Below are positions 18,851-28,277 of a stretch of 64,000 bases of DNA, piece after piece. The DNA is from Deltaproteobacteria bacterium. Lineage in GTDB: Bacteria; Desulfobacterota; Syntrophorhabdia; Syntrophorhabdales; Syntrophorhabdaceae. The position numbers were made by a program, and so were the translations under genes. The notes below the pieces were generated by a model. That model did not search any database, was not told where the DNA came from, and was given only the letters and a program-made list of their open reading frames with translations. The stretch spans positions 1 to 64,000 of the forward strand of contig JAKORG010000049.1 of NCBI GenBank assembly GCA_029777945.1, written 5' to 3'. Position 1 is the first letter of the stretch, and each line of letters opens with the position of its first letter.

Positions 18851-19987
18851 ATGAAGATTCTAATTAATTGCATCCCACTCTTAAAAAGGCTAACAGGGGT
18901 AGGGGTATATACCTTTGAATTGGCTAAAGAACTATTGCATTTAAAAGATAAACAAGATGTCTATCTTTTTTATTATGGTTATCTATCACGTAAGCTATTT
19001 TGCATGTCCGATAGAAAAGGAAGTGATGTAATACAAATAACAAAAAAAGTTATCAAGAATATACCGTGCGGAAGAAGAGTAATAAAAAAAATTTTAAATT
19101 TTTTCAAGTTAAGAGATGTTGACCTTTATTTTGAACCAAATTTTATCCCCGATATAAAATTAAAGACAAAGGCTACGGTAACAACAGTCCATGATTTTTC
19201 TTTCACCAAACGAGAGTGGACGCCAAAGGATAGGTATGAATTCTTCAATCAAAATTTTATTTCACATATATATCAATCCAGTGTAATCATCACCCCTTCT
19301 GAATATATAAAGAAGGAGTTACTTAATACAATTGCCTTTTCAGAAGATAGGGTGGTAGCAATACATCATGGCATAGATCACAATGTTTTCAATACAAATC
19401 ATGCAAATAACAATGAAAAAGGTATAGTGGTTGAAACAATAAAAAAATATGGGCACTATATACTGTATGTCGGTGCCATACAGCCAAGAAAAAACATTAA
19501 AGGATTGATTAAGGCATACAGTATTTTACCACAATCATTTCAAAAAGAATTGCCATTATTTATTGTTGGTTACGAAGGGTGGAATAATAAAGTAGTAGAT
19601 GAGATGATTAAAAAAAACAAGAATATCCTCATTCTTGATTCTGTCAGTAACAACAATGAGTTAGCAGAATTATACAAAAACGCATCTGTTTTTGTTTTTC
19701 CTTCCTTTTATGAAGGTTTTGGATTCCCTCCCCTTGAGGCCATGGCATGCGGGTGCCCTGTAGTTGTTTCAAATACCTCAAGCCTGCCTGAGGTATGTGG
19801 TGATGCTGCCTATTATGTTGACCCTCATAATACAGAGAGCATTGCTAAAGGGATAATTAGTGTTGTAGAAGATACTGATTTAAGAAAAAATATGATACAA
19901 AAAGGATTAGAGAGGGTAAAATTGTTTACATGGAAAAAATCTGCTCATAAACATCAAGAGGTTTTTAAAAAGGCACTGGAAAGTTAA
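18851..19987 (+). CDS. GT4-family glycosyltransferase
   Basis: A 378-residue group 1 glycosyltransferase with the GT-B fold. The N-terminal domain begins with PLLKRLTGVGVYTFELAKEL (acceptor loop). The C-terminal donor domain has YVGAIQPRKNIKGLI and the EGFGFPPLEAMACGCPVVVS E-x7-E motif that binds the nucleotide sugar. It probably adds a sugar during O-antigen or exopolysaccharide assembly on the cytoplasmic side; the sugar is unknown. It is followed after 7 bp by a second GT4 gene. Confidence 0.9.
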   Translation: MKILINCIPLLKRLTGVGVYTFELAKELLHLKDKQDVYLFYYGYLSRKLFCMSDRKGSDVIQITKKVIKNIPCGRRVIKKILNFFKLRDVDLYFEPNFIPDIKLKTKATVTTVHDFSFTKREWTPKDRYEFFNQNFISHIYQSSVIITPSEYIKKELLNTIAFSEDRVVAIHHGIDHNVFNTNHANNNEKGIVVETIKKYGHYILYVGAIQPRKNIKGLIKAYSILPQSFQKELPLFIVGYEGWNNKVVDEMIKKNKNILILDSVSNNNELAELYKNASVFVFPSFYEGFGFPPLEAMACGCPVVVSNTSSLPEVCGDAAYYVDPHNTESIAKGIISVVEDTDLRKNMIQKGLERVKLFTWKKSAHKHQEVFKKALES

Positions 19988-19994
19988 TATAGCC

Positions 19995-21068
19995 ATGAAA
20001 AGTGCAATAATCCATGATAAGATTTCCGAATTTGCTGGTTCTGAAATTGTTTTAGAATCAATTTATGAAATCATGCCTTCTCCAGTTTTTACACTTTTTT
20101 ATGTCCCAAAGGCATTAAAAGGAACCAAGCTTGAACAGGCAAAAATTCATTCAACCTTTGTTCAACACATACCATTCATCCAGAAGATATTCAGAAATTT
20201 CTTACCCCTTTTTATATTTACTATTGAAACAATAAATTTAAGAGAATACGACCTTATAATAACGAGCTCTCATTCTGTTGCAAAAAATGTTATTACCTTT
20301 CCCCATCAATTTCATGTCTGTTACTGTCATACGCCTATGCGTTATGCATGGGACCTCTATTTCGAATATATGAAGAATATGGGTTATAAAAGATTTATCT
20401 TTGCCCCTATTATGAATTATATCCGTCTATGGGATAAGGCAGGTTCTGACAGGGTTGACCTTTTTATTGCTAACTCACAGCATACGCAGAAAAGGATAAA
20501 AAAATATTATGGAAAAGATTCAATTGTGCTCTACCCTCCAGTTAAGATGCCTGTTATTCCCTCTGTAAAAAAAGAAGATTATTATGTTACAATTGCCCGT
20601 TTTGTTCCATATAAAAGGTTAGACATTATTATAAAAGCATTTGCACTTATGACTGATAAAAAATTAATTGTTATAGGAGATGGGCCTGAGAAAAAAAAGT
20701 TAAAAAAAATGGCAAAGGACAATATTTTTTTTACTGGTTATCTTGATAGAGATCATTTAATAAAGGTCCTTGCTAAGGCAAAGGGTTTTGTTTTTGCTGC
20801 TGAAGAGGATTTTGGTATAGCTCCAGTAGAAGCCCAGGCGTGTGGTGTGCCTGTAATCGCCTTTGGAAAAGGCGGGGTATTGGAGACTGTTATAGACAAT
20901 AAAACAGGTCTTTATTTTTATGAACAGACAGAAAATGCCATAATAGAAGCCATTGAAAAATTTGAAAAGGAAAAATTCGATACATCTTATATAAAAGAAC
21001 ATGCACAAAAATTTTCACGGGAAAATTTTATAAATAAATTTAAAGACATTATTCAAAATATTAAATGA
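19995..21068 (+). CDS. GT4-family glycosyltransferase (WbaZ/mannosyltransferase-like)
   Basis: A 357-residue GT-B enzyme. The HTPMRYAWDLYFEYM segment and SSHSVAKNV are typical of WbaZ/WbdB-type O-antigen mannosyltransferases. The donor domain has VTIARFVPYKRLDIIIKAF and EEDFGIAPVEAQACGVPVIA. It overlaps the sugar-transferase gene by 4 bp. Mannose as donor is inferred only from that family resemblance. Confidence 0.88.
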   Translation: MKSAIIHDKISEFAGSEIVLESIYEIMPSPVFTLFYVPKALKGTKLEQAKIHSTFVQHIPFIQKIFRNFLPLFIFTIETINLREYDLIITSSHSVAKNVITFPHQFHVCYCHTPMRYAWDLYFEYMKNMGYKRFIFAPIMNYIRLWDKAGSDRVDLFIANSQHTQKRIKKYYGKDSIVLYPPVKMPVIPSVKKEDYYVTIARFVPYKRLDIIIKAFALMTDKKLIVIGDGPEKKKLKKMAKDNIFFTGYLDRDHLIKVLAKAKGFVFAAEEDFGIAPVEAQACGVPVIAFGKGGVLETVIDNKTGLYFYEQTENAIIEAIEKFEKEKFDTSYIKEHAQKFSRENFINKFKDIIQNIK

Positions 21069-22423
21069 TTTCTTCGGTTGTTAAAAAAACCTTTCAAAAA
21101 ACCCTTATTATATTAGCAGATGTTATTGCAATATATCTATCATTAATCATTGCATTTTATACAAGGGCATCTCTTGAAGGATGGCTCACACTTACGCCCC
21201 TTGGTCATGGGCTCTCGTTCTATATTATGAAGTGGTGGATTGTTGCAGTGATTTTGATGTTAATTGGTTATAATGGTGGTTATGAGAATTTTTTTGATTT
21301 CTGGGATGAACTCCTTATTTTGTTTAAAAGCATATTTGTTTCTTTTCTTGTTTTATGGGTTATCCTGTCCCTTCAAAAAGAAGCAGAAACTGTTTCGAGA
21401 ATCATCATTACATCGATGTTTATATATATTTTAATTGTTGTTCCGAGCCTCAGATTTATTCTAAAAACCATAATTTTTAAGATTTTTGACCTCCGAGAGC
21501 ATGCCTGTCTTTTGGGATCGAATGAACATAAGGATCTTGAATTCTTAAAGATTTTTAATAGCAACTGGTATTCTGGGTATAGAATTATGAAGATAATAAA
21601 ACCAGATTATATTGTAGAAGGTTATAACACATGTTTTATACCTTTCCGTTGTGCCAATGAAGAATTAATAAAAAATATTAAAACTAAATTTAAAAGATTG
21701 ATTATGGTTTCAGAGCTTGCAGGGTTTTCTTTTATGAATACACAGATAAAAACGTTTTTAAGTAAAAATATCATGTTAATTACAACAGATAGCGGTCTTC
21801 TCTCTCCACAGAAGATGATTTTTAAAAGGTGTTTAGATGTTTTGTTTTCATGCTGTTTATTATTACTTTTTCTTCCCCTATTCGTTTTAATATCTATTAT
21901 TATAAAGATTGATTCGCAGGGTCCTATTTTCTTTAGACACAAGAGGGTTGGTAAGGATTTTAAAGAGTTTATCATGCTTAAGTTTAGAACAATGTATGTG
22001 AATCACGAACCTGCATTAAAAGAGTATTTAAAAAAACATCCCGAGGCCATAGAGGACCTTGAAAAACGTAACAAAATAAAAGATGATCCAAGGATTACTC
22101 GGTTTGGGAAATTTTTAAGAAGGTCCTCCCTTGATGAACTGCCACAATTATTAAATGTGTTAAAGGGGGATATGTCAATTATAGGCCCGCGTCCTGATTC
22201 TATGGATGCTGTTAAAAATTTTTTAGATGAATATAAAGATGTCTATTCTATGGTGAGGCCAGGTATGACAGGTCTATGGCAGGTAAGCGGAAGAAGCGAA
22301 TTAACATACGATATAAGGGTAAAACTTGATCAACTATACATATTAAACTGGTCTCTCTGGCTTGATTTTGTAATAATAATCAAGACCTTCAAGGCATTAT
22401 TTACTGGAAGGGGTGCGTATTAA
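21065..22423 (+). CDS. Undecaprenyl-phosphate sugar phosphotransferase (WbaP/PglC superfamily)
   Basis: This 452-residue enzyme has four N-terminal membrane helices (within residues 1-150), a degenerate CoA-binding-like central domain, and a C-terminal phosphoglycosyl transferase domain: KRCLDVLFSCCLLLLFLPLF re-entrant helix, GPIFFRHKRVGK, KFRTM, RRSSLDELPQLLNVLKGDMS, IGPRPD and RPGMTGLWQVSGRS. It transfers a sugar phosphate to undecaprenyl phosphate, starting repeat-unit synthesis. It is the last gene of the polysaccharide cluster. Confidence 0.92.
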   Translation: MISSVVKKTFQKTLIILADVIAIYLSLIIAFYTRASLEGWLTLTPLGHGLSFYIMKWWIVAVILMLIGYNGGYENFFDFWDELLILFKSIFVSFLVLWVILSLQKEAETVSRIIITSMFIYILIVVPSLRFILKTIIFKIFDLREHACLLGSNEHKDLEFLKIFNSNWYSGYRIMKIIKPDYIVEGYNTCFIPFRCANEELIKNIKTKFKRLIMVSELAGFSFMNTQIKTFLSKNIMLITTDSGLLSPQKMIFKRCLDVLFSCCLLLLFLPLFVLISIIIKIDSQGPIFFRHKRVGKDFKEFIMLKFRTMYVNHEPALKEYLKKHPEAIEDLEKRNKIKDDPRITRFGKFLRRSSLDELPQLLNVLKGDMSIIGPRPDSMDAVKNFLDEYKDVYSMVRPGMTGLWQVSGRSELTYDIRVKLDQLYILNWSLWLDFVIIIKTFKALFTGRGAY

Positions 22424-22535
22424 ATAAATTTTGAATAAAACAAAAAATTTTATTTTTTATATAAAAAACTTGTTTTTTATAAAAAGAAAATGTATCAATT
22501 AATAAAAAGGGGCTGTTTAACGGATATTATTTATT

Positions 22536-23786
22536 ATGATTTTAGACAAAATCAAGTCAATCAAATTGGGCTTTAAATCAAAGGAGACAAAAACTCATCT
22601 CGATATATCACAACAAGCAGGTAGTCTTAATATTAATGATAACCCAAAGAAAAAACAAAAAAAAGAAGAAAAACGCCACCATCTCCCTTCAAAGATTGAT
22701 ATCTTAAGCAAGATTGGATTAAGTAGAACAAGTGAATTAATAGGAGTTGACATAGGGACTTATTCTATAAAGATATGCACCCTAAAAAAGACCAAAACCG
22801 GTTTTGATTTATTGAATGTAGCAAGAAAAACATACAACACTAACCTTTTAACTGAAGGGCACATTGTTGATCAGGATTTTTTGGCATATGAAATTAAAAA
22901 CTTGATCTCAAAAAATAAGATAAAAAGCACAATCGCCGCTTCAGCCCTTTCAAGCTATGGAGCAATAACCAAAAAAATAAGAATACCCCTTACAGAAGAT
23001 ATGGATATAGAAAAGATTAAAAAAAGTGGGTCTATACTTGATGATGCAAGTCTGATAGAGGTGGAGATAGAAAATTCAATCCCTTTTCAATTAAAAGATG
23101 TCTATTATAGTTATTATGTTTTAGGATTAGACCCTGAAGACGAAAATTTTATAAACATATTGTTTACAGTATCAAAAAAAGAGATAGTAGACGGTTTTAT
23201 AAACACATTTAAGATGGCAGGGTTAAAACTCGTATTACTGGATTTAGATTTAATATGCCTTGTAAATATAGTCGAGCAGATATTCGGTTTGCAGGGCCCT
23301 CCCAAATTGATTGTTGATTTAGGTGCTTCAATTATGAATATGGCCATAGTGAAGGGTGAGGATATAGAACTTACAAGAGAAATAATGCTTGGCGGCAGCT
23401 ACCTCACAGAACAAATCCAGAAGGCATTGAAGATAAGTTATGAAGAGGCAGAAGAAAAGAAAATAAAGGCAGATCCTGAGGTAACCTATCTTTTTGAGGA
23501 TTTTATTTTTAATGTATCTGCTGAAATCAATAAAACCATCAACTTCTACCTTTCAACAAAACCAAATGAAAGAATTAGCAAGATATATATAACAGGCGGA
23601 ACTTCACTCATTGAGGGCATAAAGGATAAAATATATAATGATACGAATATAGATATTGAAGTGATTGACCCCTTTTTACTTGTTGGCGGTGAAGGTGTTG
23701 TAAAACCAAATTTATATAAAGAACTAAAAGATGTATGCTCTGTGGCAATGCATTTATCTACAAGGATTGATGACATAGCAAGATGA
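22536..23786 (+). CDS. pilM: Type IV pilus assembly protein PilM
   Basis: The 416-residue actin-like ATPase begins its fold at ELIGVDIGTYSIKIC after an unusual lysine-rich N-terminal extension of about 65 residues. DLGASIMNMAIVKG and YITGGTSLIEGI are the other phosphate/nucleotide loops. PilM binds the cytoplasmic N-terminus of PilN and forms the inner ring of the pilus alignment complex. It starts the overlapping pilMNOPQ set; pilin, PilB, PilC and PilT are not in the window. Confidence 0.92.
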   Translation: MILDKIKSIKLGFKSKETKTHLDISQQAGSLNINDNPKKKQKKEEKRHHLPSKIDILSKIGLSRTSELIGVDIGTYSIKICTLKKTKTGFDLLNVARKTYNTNLLTEGHIVDQDFLAYEIKNLISKNKIKSTIAASALSSYGAITKKIRIPLTEDMDIEKIKKSGSILDDASLIEVEIENSIPFQLKDVYYSYYVLGLDPEDENFINILFTVSKKEIVDGFINTFKMAGLKLVLLDLDLICLVNIVEQIFGLQGPPKLIVDLGASIMNMAIVKGEDIELTREIMLGGSYLTEQIQKALKISYEEAEEKKIKADPEVTYLFEDFIFNVSAEINKTINFYLSTKPNERISKIYITGGTSLIEGIKDKIYNDTNIDIEVIDPFLLVGGEGVVKPNLYKELKDVCSVAMHLSTRIDDIAR

Positions 23787-24322
23787 TTAAGATAAACCTG
23801 ATACCAACCCAAGAAGAAAAAAAATTGTTTAAGGAAGATATCTATCTTTTTATCTTTTTTGTTTTTTTAAATGCCATAGCAGTATGTGGTTTTTATTACA
23901 AAAACCATTTAGACATTATTGAACAAAAGAAAATAATTGATAATACAAAAAAGGAGATAGCAAGCCTGCAAAGTATCTATAAAGAATACCTCGCAATGGA
24001 GCAACAAAAAAAAGAGATAGAAAGGAGAATGAAGGCAATCGATGGTTTAAAAGAGGGCAGGGCGCTTACTGCCAGAATATTATATGACTTGACAAATATA
24101 ATAAAAGAGAACGTATGGTTGAGAAGCCTAAAAAAGGCAGATAACAAACTAAATATAGAAGGTGTATCCATTGAAAACGAATCGATTTCTGATTTAATGG
24201 AAAAACTTGTAAAGATTCCTTATATAAAAAACGTTGAATTAGTAAATATTACAGATGAATTGGACAAAGAGACAAATGTAACAGTTAAAAAATTTATTAT
24301 ACAAGGTGATGTTTCGTTTTGA
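23783..24322 (+). CDS. pilN: Type IV pilus assembly protein PilN
   Basis: The 179-residue bitopic protein starts MIKINLIPTQEEKKLF, carrying the conserved INLIP motif that binds PilM, followed by one membrane helix (about 24-42), a coiled coil (about 45-85) and a periplasmic ferredoxin-like domain. Its ATG overlaps the pilM stop by 4 bp. Confidence 0.9.
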   Translation: MIKINLIPTQEEKKLFKEDIYLFIFFVFLNAIAVCGFYYKNHLDIIEQKKIIDNTKKEIASLQSIYKEYLAMEQQKKEIERRMKAIDGLKEGRALTARILYDLTNIIKENVWLRSLKKADNKLNIEGVSIENESISDLMEKLVKIPYIKNVELVNITDELDKETNVTVKKFIIQGDVSF

Positions 24323-24951
24323 AAGGATTAGAGATTAATTTTAAAACCATAGAAAAGAAGATTGTTAAGATTCCCAAGATCTATAAATTTTTATTTTCCC
24401 TTGTGTTTAATATAGGAGTATTTGTTTTATGTTTTTTCCTGATTATAAGCCCACAGCTCGATGAAAAGAACAGATTGAAAAAGGAATACGATGAACTTAA
24501 AAACGAACTTGCTAAGTTGACGACAATAAAAAACAATATGAATAAATATAGAGAAGAGTTTGGACGCCTATATGCACTCTATCAGGAATTGTTAAAACAA
24601 TTGCCGGAGCATAAAGATATCCCTAATCTTTTAAGAAATGTATCTAATCTTGGAACAGAAACGCGTGTAAAAATAACATACTTTGAGCCAAAATCAGTTC
24701 AGAATAAAGAATTTTATGCAGAATTGCCTTTTGTGTTGAAATATAATGCTCCGTTTCATAATGTGGCATATTTTTTTGACAGTATAAGGAGGCTTGAAAG
24801 AATTGTAACAATAACAAGCTTTACAATGGCACCGGATCCAAAAAGTATTCCAGACAGATTGACCATAAGCGGTGAATGTTTAGGTAAAACATATGTATAT
24901 CTAAAAGAGCAGCCGAAAAAAGAAGAAAAGAAACCAAAGGGAAAGCCATAA
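24319..24951 (+). CDS. pilO: Type IV pilus assembly protein PilO
   Basis: A 210-residue protein with one N-terminal membrane helix (about 22-44), a coiled coil (about 48-90; LKKEYDELKNELAKLTTIK) and a periplasmic domain containing QLPEHKDIPNLLRNVSNLG, typical of PilO. The start is TTG overlapping the pilN stop (TTGA). PilN and PilO form a heterodimer that links PilM to PilP and the secretin. Confidence 0.92.
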   Translation: MKGLEINFKTIEKKIVKIPKIYKFLFSLVFNIGVFVLCFFLIISPQLDEKNRLKKEYDELKNELAKLTTIKNNMNKYREEFGRLYALYQELLKQLPEHKDIPNLLRNVSNLGTETRVKITYFEPKSVQNKEFYAELPFVLKYNAPFHNVAYFFDSIRRLERIVTITSFTMAPDPKSIPDRLTISGECLGKTYVYLKEQPKKEEKKPKGKP

Positions 24952-24968
24952 CCATATGAAGGAACAAA

Positions 24969-25469
24969 ATGTTAATTATTGATAAGGTTATGAAAAAAAA
25001 GTGTTTTTTACAATTTATTATTCTTCTGTTTTTTATGTTTTCCACTTTTGCTTATAGCAATGAACCAAAACCACAATCTAAACCAGAGCAGAAAAAGCCT
25101 GAAGAAACATTATCAAAATTTAATATAGGTGATTTTACTTATTCTGCTAAAGACAGAAGGGATCCATTCGAATCTATGTTCCATGCAAAGATTCTTAAAT
25201 CAAAAAATGCAAAGGCACTTAAAACAATAAAAGAGGGTTATGAGCTGGAAGAACTTAAACTTGTAGGAATTTTAAAGTCAGGAGATAATCGGATTGCAAT
25301 GATGGAAGATATGCAGGGTAGGGGGATTTTATTCAAAAAGGGTGACTATATCAATAGAAATCTATGGGTTGTAGACATTGTAGATGGACAGATAATTTTG
25401 GGTTACAGGTTAAAAGGAGAAATAAGAACCTTTACCTTAGATATCCCAAGAAAGAAGGAAGGGATGTAA
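24969..25469 (+). CDS. pilP: Type IV pilus lipoprotein-like assembly protein PilP
   Basis: This 166-residue protein has an N-terminal hydrophobic export signal (from about residue 9, after a basic MKKK), a proline/glutamate-rich linker, then the PilP beta domain: KDRRDPFES, YELEELKLVGILKSGDN and GRGILFKKGDYINRNLWVV. No obvious lipobox is visible. An ATG at 24990 is an alternative start giving a shorter n-region. PilP connects PilN/O to the secretin PilQ encoded next. Confidence 0.9.
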   Translation: MLIIDKVMKKKCFLQFIILLFFMFSTFAYSNEPKPQSKPEQKKPEETLSKFNIGDFTYSAKDRRDPFESMFHAKILKSKNAKALKTIKEGYELEELKLVGILKSGDNRIAMMEDMQGRGILFKKGDYINRNLWVVDIVDGQIILGYRLKGEIRTFTLDIPRKKEGM

Positions 25470-25471
25470 TT

Positions 25472-25987
25472 ATGAGAAAAGCCAGTTTAACAATATTTTT
25501 GGTAATTTTATTAATATGTCCGATTGTTTCCATGGGCCAGTCCACTTTAAAAAAACATCAAAAGATGTCTTTTGATTTTGTAGATGCTGATGTAAGAAAT
25601 GTTTTGAGGGGACTGGCTGATGTAATGGGTAAAAATATTATAATAGGCGACGATGTAAAAGAATTGAAGGATAAAACTATCACGATGAAGCTCGATAATG
25701 TTTCTATGGAAGAGGCGCTGGAGGTAATAGTTAAAAATAAGGAATTAGTAAAATTTGAAGAGGGTAATGTTATAAGAATTATTACTTTAAAAAAATCACT
25801 TGAAGAAAAAAAACGAGATGCAGAGGATAGGGCAATCATTCAAAAGGAAAGACTGGAAAAATTGAAACAAGGGGAAGAGTTTGTCACTGAAACAATCTTT
25901 TTAAATTACACAACAGCAGCCGATGCGGTAAAGGTTATAAGGGGCGAGCTAACAGGGGCTGCAGCCGGTGTGGCAAGCCAGATTTAA
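25472..25987 (+). CDS. PilQ N-terminal fragment (signal peptide, N0, partial N1)
   Basis: The translated product up to the premature TAA has 171 residues: an export signal (ending near VSMGQ), the N0/STN segment FDFVDADVRNVLRGLADVMG, a charged linker and the first part of N1 (ETIFLNYTTAADAVKVIRGE). It lacks the secretin barrel and could not form a pore by itself. See the pilQ pseudogene entry. Confidence 0.6.
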   Translation: MRKASLTIFLVILLICPIVSMGQSTLKKHQKMSFDFVDADVRNVLRGLADVMGKNIIIGDDVKELKDKTITMKLDNVSMEEALEVIVKNKELVKFEEGNVIRIITLKKSLEEKKRDAEDRAIIQKERLEKLKQGEEFVTETIFLNYTTAADAVKVIRGELTGAAAGVASQI

Positions 25988-26077
25988 CAAAAAGGCCTTC
26001 TTTCAGAATACGGCACAATTACACCTGTCCCATGGAGTAATGCAATAATAGTTAAAGATACAAAAGAGAATGTAGAA

Positions 26078-26926
26078 TTGATTAAAAGGATGATAAAGGA
26101 ACATGATTTTCCACCACCCCAGGTCCAGATAGAGGCAAGAATTGTCCAGGCCTATTCAGATTTTTCAAAGGAGCTTGGCGTTCAATGGGGGGCTTCATAT
26201 AAATGGACAAGCAGTGAATTAGGGAATAAACATGTTGAAATAGGTGCAAGCAAAAATTACGGGGCCTCATCTTCAGCAACCTCTTATACTTCACCCACTG
26301 GTATTGTTGGTGTAAGGCCTGGAGGTGATAGTTTTCCGTATAATGTAAATCTCCCTGCTGCAGTAGGTGTGGGCTCAGGTGGAACTTTTGGTATATTCAT
26401 CGGTTCTGTTGCAGATTCCTTCAAACTTGATGTGCAGCTATCTGCCCTTGAAACTTTAGGGAAGGGTAAAGTAATATCCAATCCAAAAATTATTACATCA
26501 GATAATAAGCCGGCTATTATTAAACAGGGTCAACAAATACCGTATCAAACTGTATCGCAGCAGGGCACACAAACAGAATTAAAGGATGCGGTGTTGTCCC
26601 TTGAAGTTACACCTCAGGTAACAAAAGACAACAACATAAAACTAAAGATAAAAGCCACGAAAGACAGACCCCTTGCAGCGGTTGCAGCAGGCATACCTAT
26701 AGACAAAAAGGAGGCATCCACCGAATTGATAGTAAAAGACGGTGAGACTGCAGTGTTGGGCGGAATATATGAAATAGAAGACGGTGATTCTGAATCAGGG
26801 GTACCATTTTTTAGTAAAATCCCTCTTTTTGGATGGTTATTTAAAAAGGAAGCAAAAACAGATAATAGAACTGAATTATTGATCTTTGTTACCCCAAAGA
26901 TAATTAAAAATTTTTATAACAAATAG
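26078..26926 (+). CDS. PilQ C-terminal fragment (secretin domain)
   Basis: This is the part of the secretin frame downstream of the premature stop that begins at a TTG codon; the open frame actually extends back to 25988. It contains PQVQIEARIV, KGKVISNPKIITSDNKPA, VTPQVTKDNNIKLKI and SKIPLFGWLFK, the conserved secretin blocks. There is no ribosome site or signal peptide in front of the TTG, so independent export is unlikely. Confidence 0.6.
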   Translation: MIKRMIKEHDFPPPQVQIEARIVQAYSDFSKELGVQWGASYKWTSSELGNKHVEIGASKNYGASSSATSYTSPTGIVGVRPGGDSFPYNVNLPAAVGVGSGGTFGIFIGSVADSFKLDVQLSALETLGKGKVISNPKIITSDNKPAIIKQGQQIPYQTVSQQGTQTELKDAVLSLEVTPQVTKDNNIKLKIKATKDRPLAAVAAGIPIDKKEASTELIVKDGETAVLGGIYEIEDGDSESGVPFFSKIPLFGWLFKKEAKTDNRTELLIFVTPKIIKNFYNK

Positions 26927-26935
26927 GGGGTAAAT

Positions 26936-28267
26936 GTGAAAAAAAATATTATGTTACGCATAATCATTTTATTGTTCTTTACAATATTTTTTGCCTCAGA
27001 CTCATTTTGTCAGGTGATAAAAACAAAGATTATAGGCACGAGTGAAGATAAACTCTATGTTGCCACTGATGAAAATATAGTTATAAATGGTGGTAAAAAT
27101 TTTGGCATTATTAAAGGAGATATCCTTTCAATATTCAAAAAAGATGCTAAACCACCAATGGACGATGAAATAGGAAGGTGTGTTGTTGTTAAAAATGAAA
27201 AGAATACAAGTATCTGTAACATAATAAAATCGAAAATCGAGATAGGTAAAGGTGATTTTGTAATCTTAAAAAAATTAAAATATTCTGATCCTAAATTGTA
27301 TCCTTTAATTTATGCAGCATTGAATGAAATCGTTGAACCATACGAAAATCACAGACATATAAGAGTTTACATCCACAATATTTACGATGAAAAAAATAAT
27401 ATTACAGAATTTTCCCAGATGATAAAAGAACAGATTTTGGATATTTTCAGTAAAAAGGAAAGGCTACTTTTAGATACCTCTATTTTGAATGAATATATGG
27501 GTTATCAGGACGATTATTTTTATTCTGATATTGATAGCTCAAAACAGGGGTGCATTTTTAACCTTAAGAAAAAAATGGAACAGTTCAAAATCGATGTTGT
27601 GATAACAGGCTATTATACTGTAAAAAATGACGTTTTAATGGTAAAGCTCTTCATAGTTGACAAAAACTGGGAAGACAAATCTGTAAAAGACTTTTTGTCA
27701 GCCAAAGATTATTACGAAAAGATTTCAAAAATAATAATACCCTACAAACCTTTCAAAGAAAAGGAGTTTGTGAATTATAAATTTATTTTAAACATTAAAG
27801 ACTACTTACCTGATTTAGATGAACAGAGGGAGATTATAAAGCTCGAATCTGAGAAAGAGATGAATTTCAGATTTAAGTTTATAAACAGCAAATTAAAATT
27901 TAATAGAATAAGCCCCAGCGATATCAACGTAAAGGTAAATAACGAACTAATAACTGAAATCCATAGGGGAGATGTCTATGAAAAATCATTTGAAAAAGGT
28001 TTAAAGAGGATACTCGTTTCTTTTATACCTACCCTTTATGATAATGAACTGGAAATAATTTCTTTAAAAAAGGAGATAAAAAAAGAAATCCTCGTTGATT
28101 TAAAGGACGAAAACGATATATACGTAGAGATTTTTCTTGATTCCACTTATGGTAAGGAATCTGCGGATATAAAAGTCATTAGAAAAAAGATTGATGAAAA
28201 GATAAAATTGAGTCCAGTTAAAACTGTAAAAGAAAAATTACCTACAATAGAACTTTATAGAGATTAA
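26936..28267 (+). CDS. Exported protein of unknown function, FlgT/CsgG-like features
   Basis: The 443-residue protein begins with a signal peptide (MKKNIMLRIIILLFFTIFFA, cleavage after about 26). Residues 28-65 (TKIIGTSEDKLYVATDENI then GGKNFGIIKGDILSIF) resemble the small beta-barrel repeat at the C-terminus of FlgT-like flagellar proteins. A middle region (about 120-235; KIDVVITGYYTVKNDVLMVKL) resembles the nucleotide-free fold of CsgG/TolB-N proteins. The C-terminal third has no recognisable domain. The start is GTG. It follows pilQ by 9 bp and precedes another exported protein, so a link with the pilus or outer membrane is plausible but unproven. Confidence 0.6.
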   Translation: MKKNIMLRIIILLFFTIFFASDSFCQVIKTKIIGTSEDKLYVATDENIVINGGKNFGIIKGDILSIFKKDAKPPMDDEIGRCVVVKNEKNTSICNIIKSKIEIGKGDFVILKKLKYSDPKLYPLIYAALNEIVEPYENHRHIRVYIHNIYDEKNNITEFSQMIKEQILDIFSKKERLLLDTSILNEYMGYQDDYFYSDIDSSKQGCIFNLKKKMEQFKIDVVITGYYTVKNDVLMVKLFIVDKNWEDKSVKDFLSAKDYYEKISKIIIPYKPFKEKEFVNYKFILNIKDYLPDLDEQREIIKLESEKEMNFRFKFINSKLKFNRISPSDINVKVNNELITEIHRGDVYEKSFEKGLKRILVSFIPTLYDNELEIISLKKEIKKEILVDLKDENDIYVEIFLDSTYGKESADIKVIRKKIDEKIKLSPVKTVKEKLPTIELYRD

Positions 28268-28277
28268 GGGGGTAAAA

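Larger units (their letters stand above)
25472..26926 (+). pseudogene. pilQ: Type IV pilus secretin pilQ, interrupted by an in-frame TAA
   Basis: The whole secretin reading frame runs from ATG 25472 (AAGGAAGGG about 8 bases upstream) to TAA 26926, except for one TAA at 25985-25987, codon 172. The reading frame is identical on both sides, so this is a nonsense change and not a frameshift. Before the stop are a signal peptide, the N0/STN domain (about residues 30-100) and the start of the N1 domain. After it come the rest of N1 (VPWSNAIIVKDTKENVELI), VQIEARIV and the full secretin barrel ending FVTPKIIKNF. Without the stop the protein would have 484 residues, a short PilQ without AMIN domains. 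Either the gene is recently inactivated or the base is a sequencing or assembly error. Confidence 0.8.

Noticed and set aside
22440-22500. AT-rich palindromes before pilM
   Set aside because: They consist only of A and T runs and are expected by chance in such AT-rich intergenic DNA.
25985-25987. Programmed readthrough or recoding of the pilQ stop
   Set aside because: The codon is TAA, which ends many genes in this window, and is not the codon used for selenocysteine (TGA) or pyrrolysine (TAG). No recoding element was seen. A nonsense mutation or sequence error is simpler.
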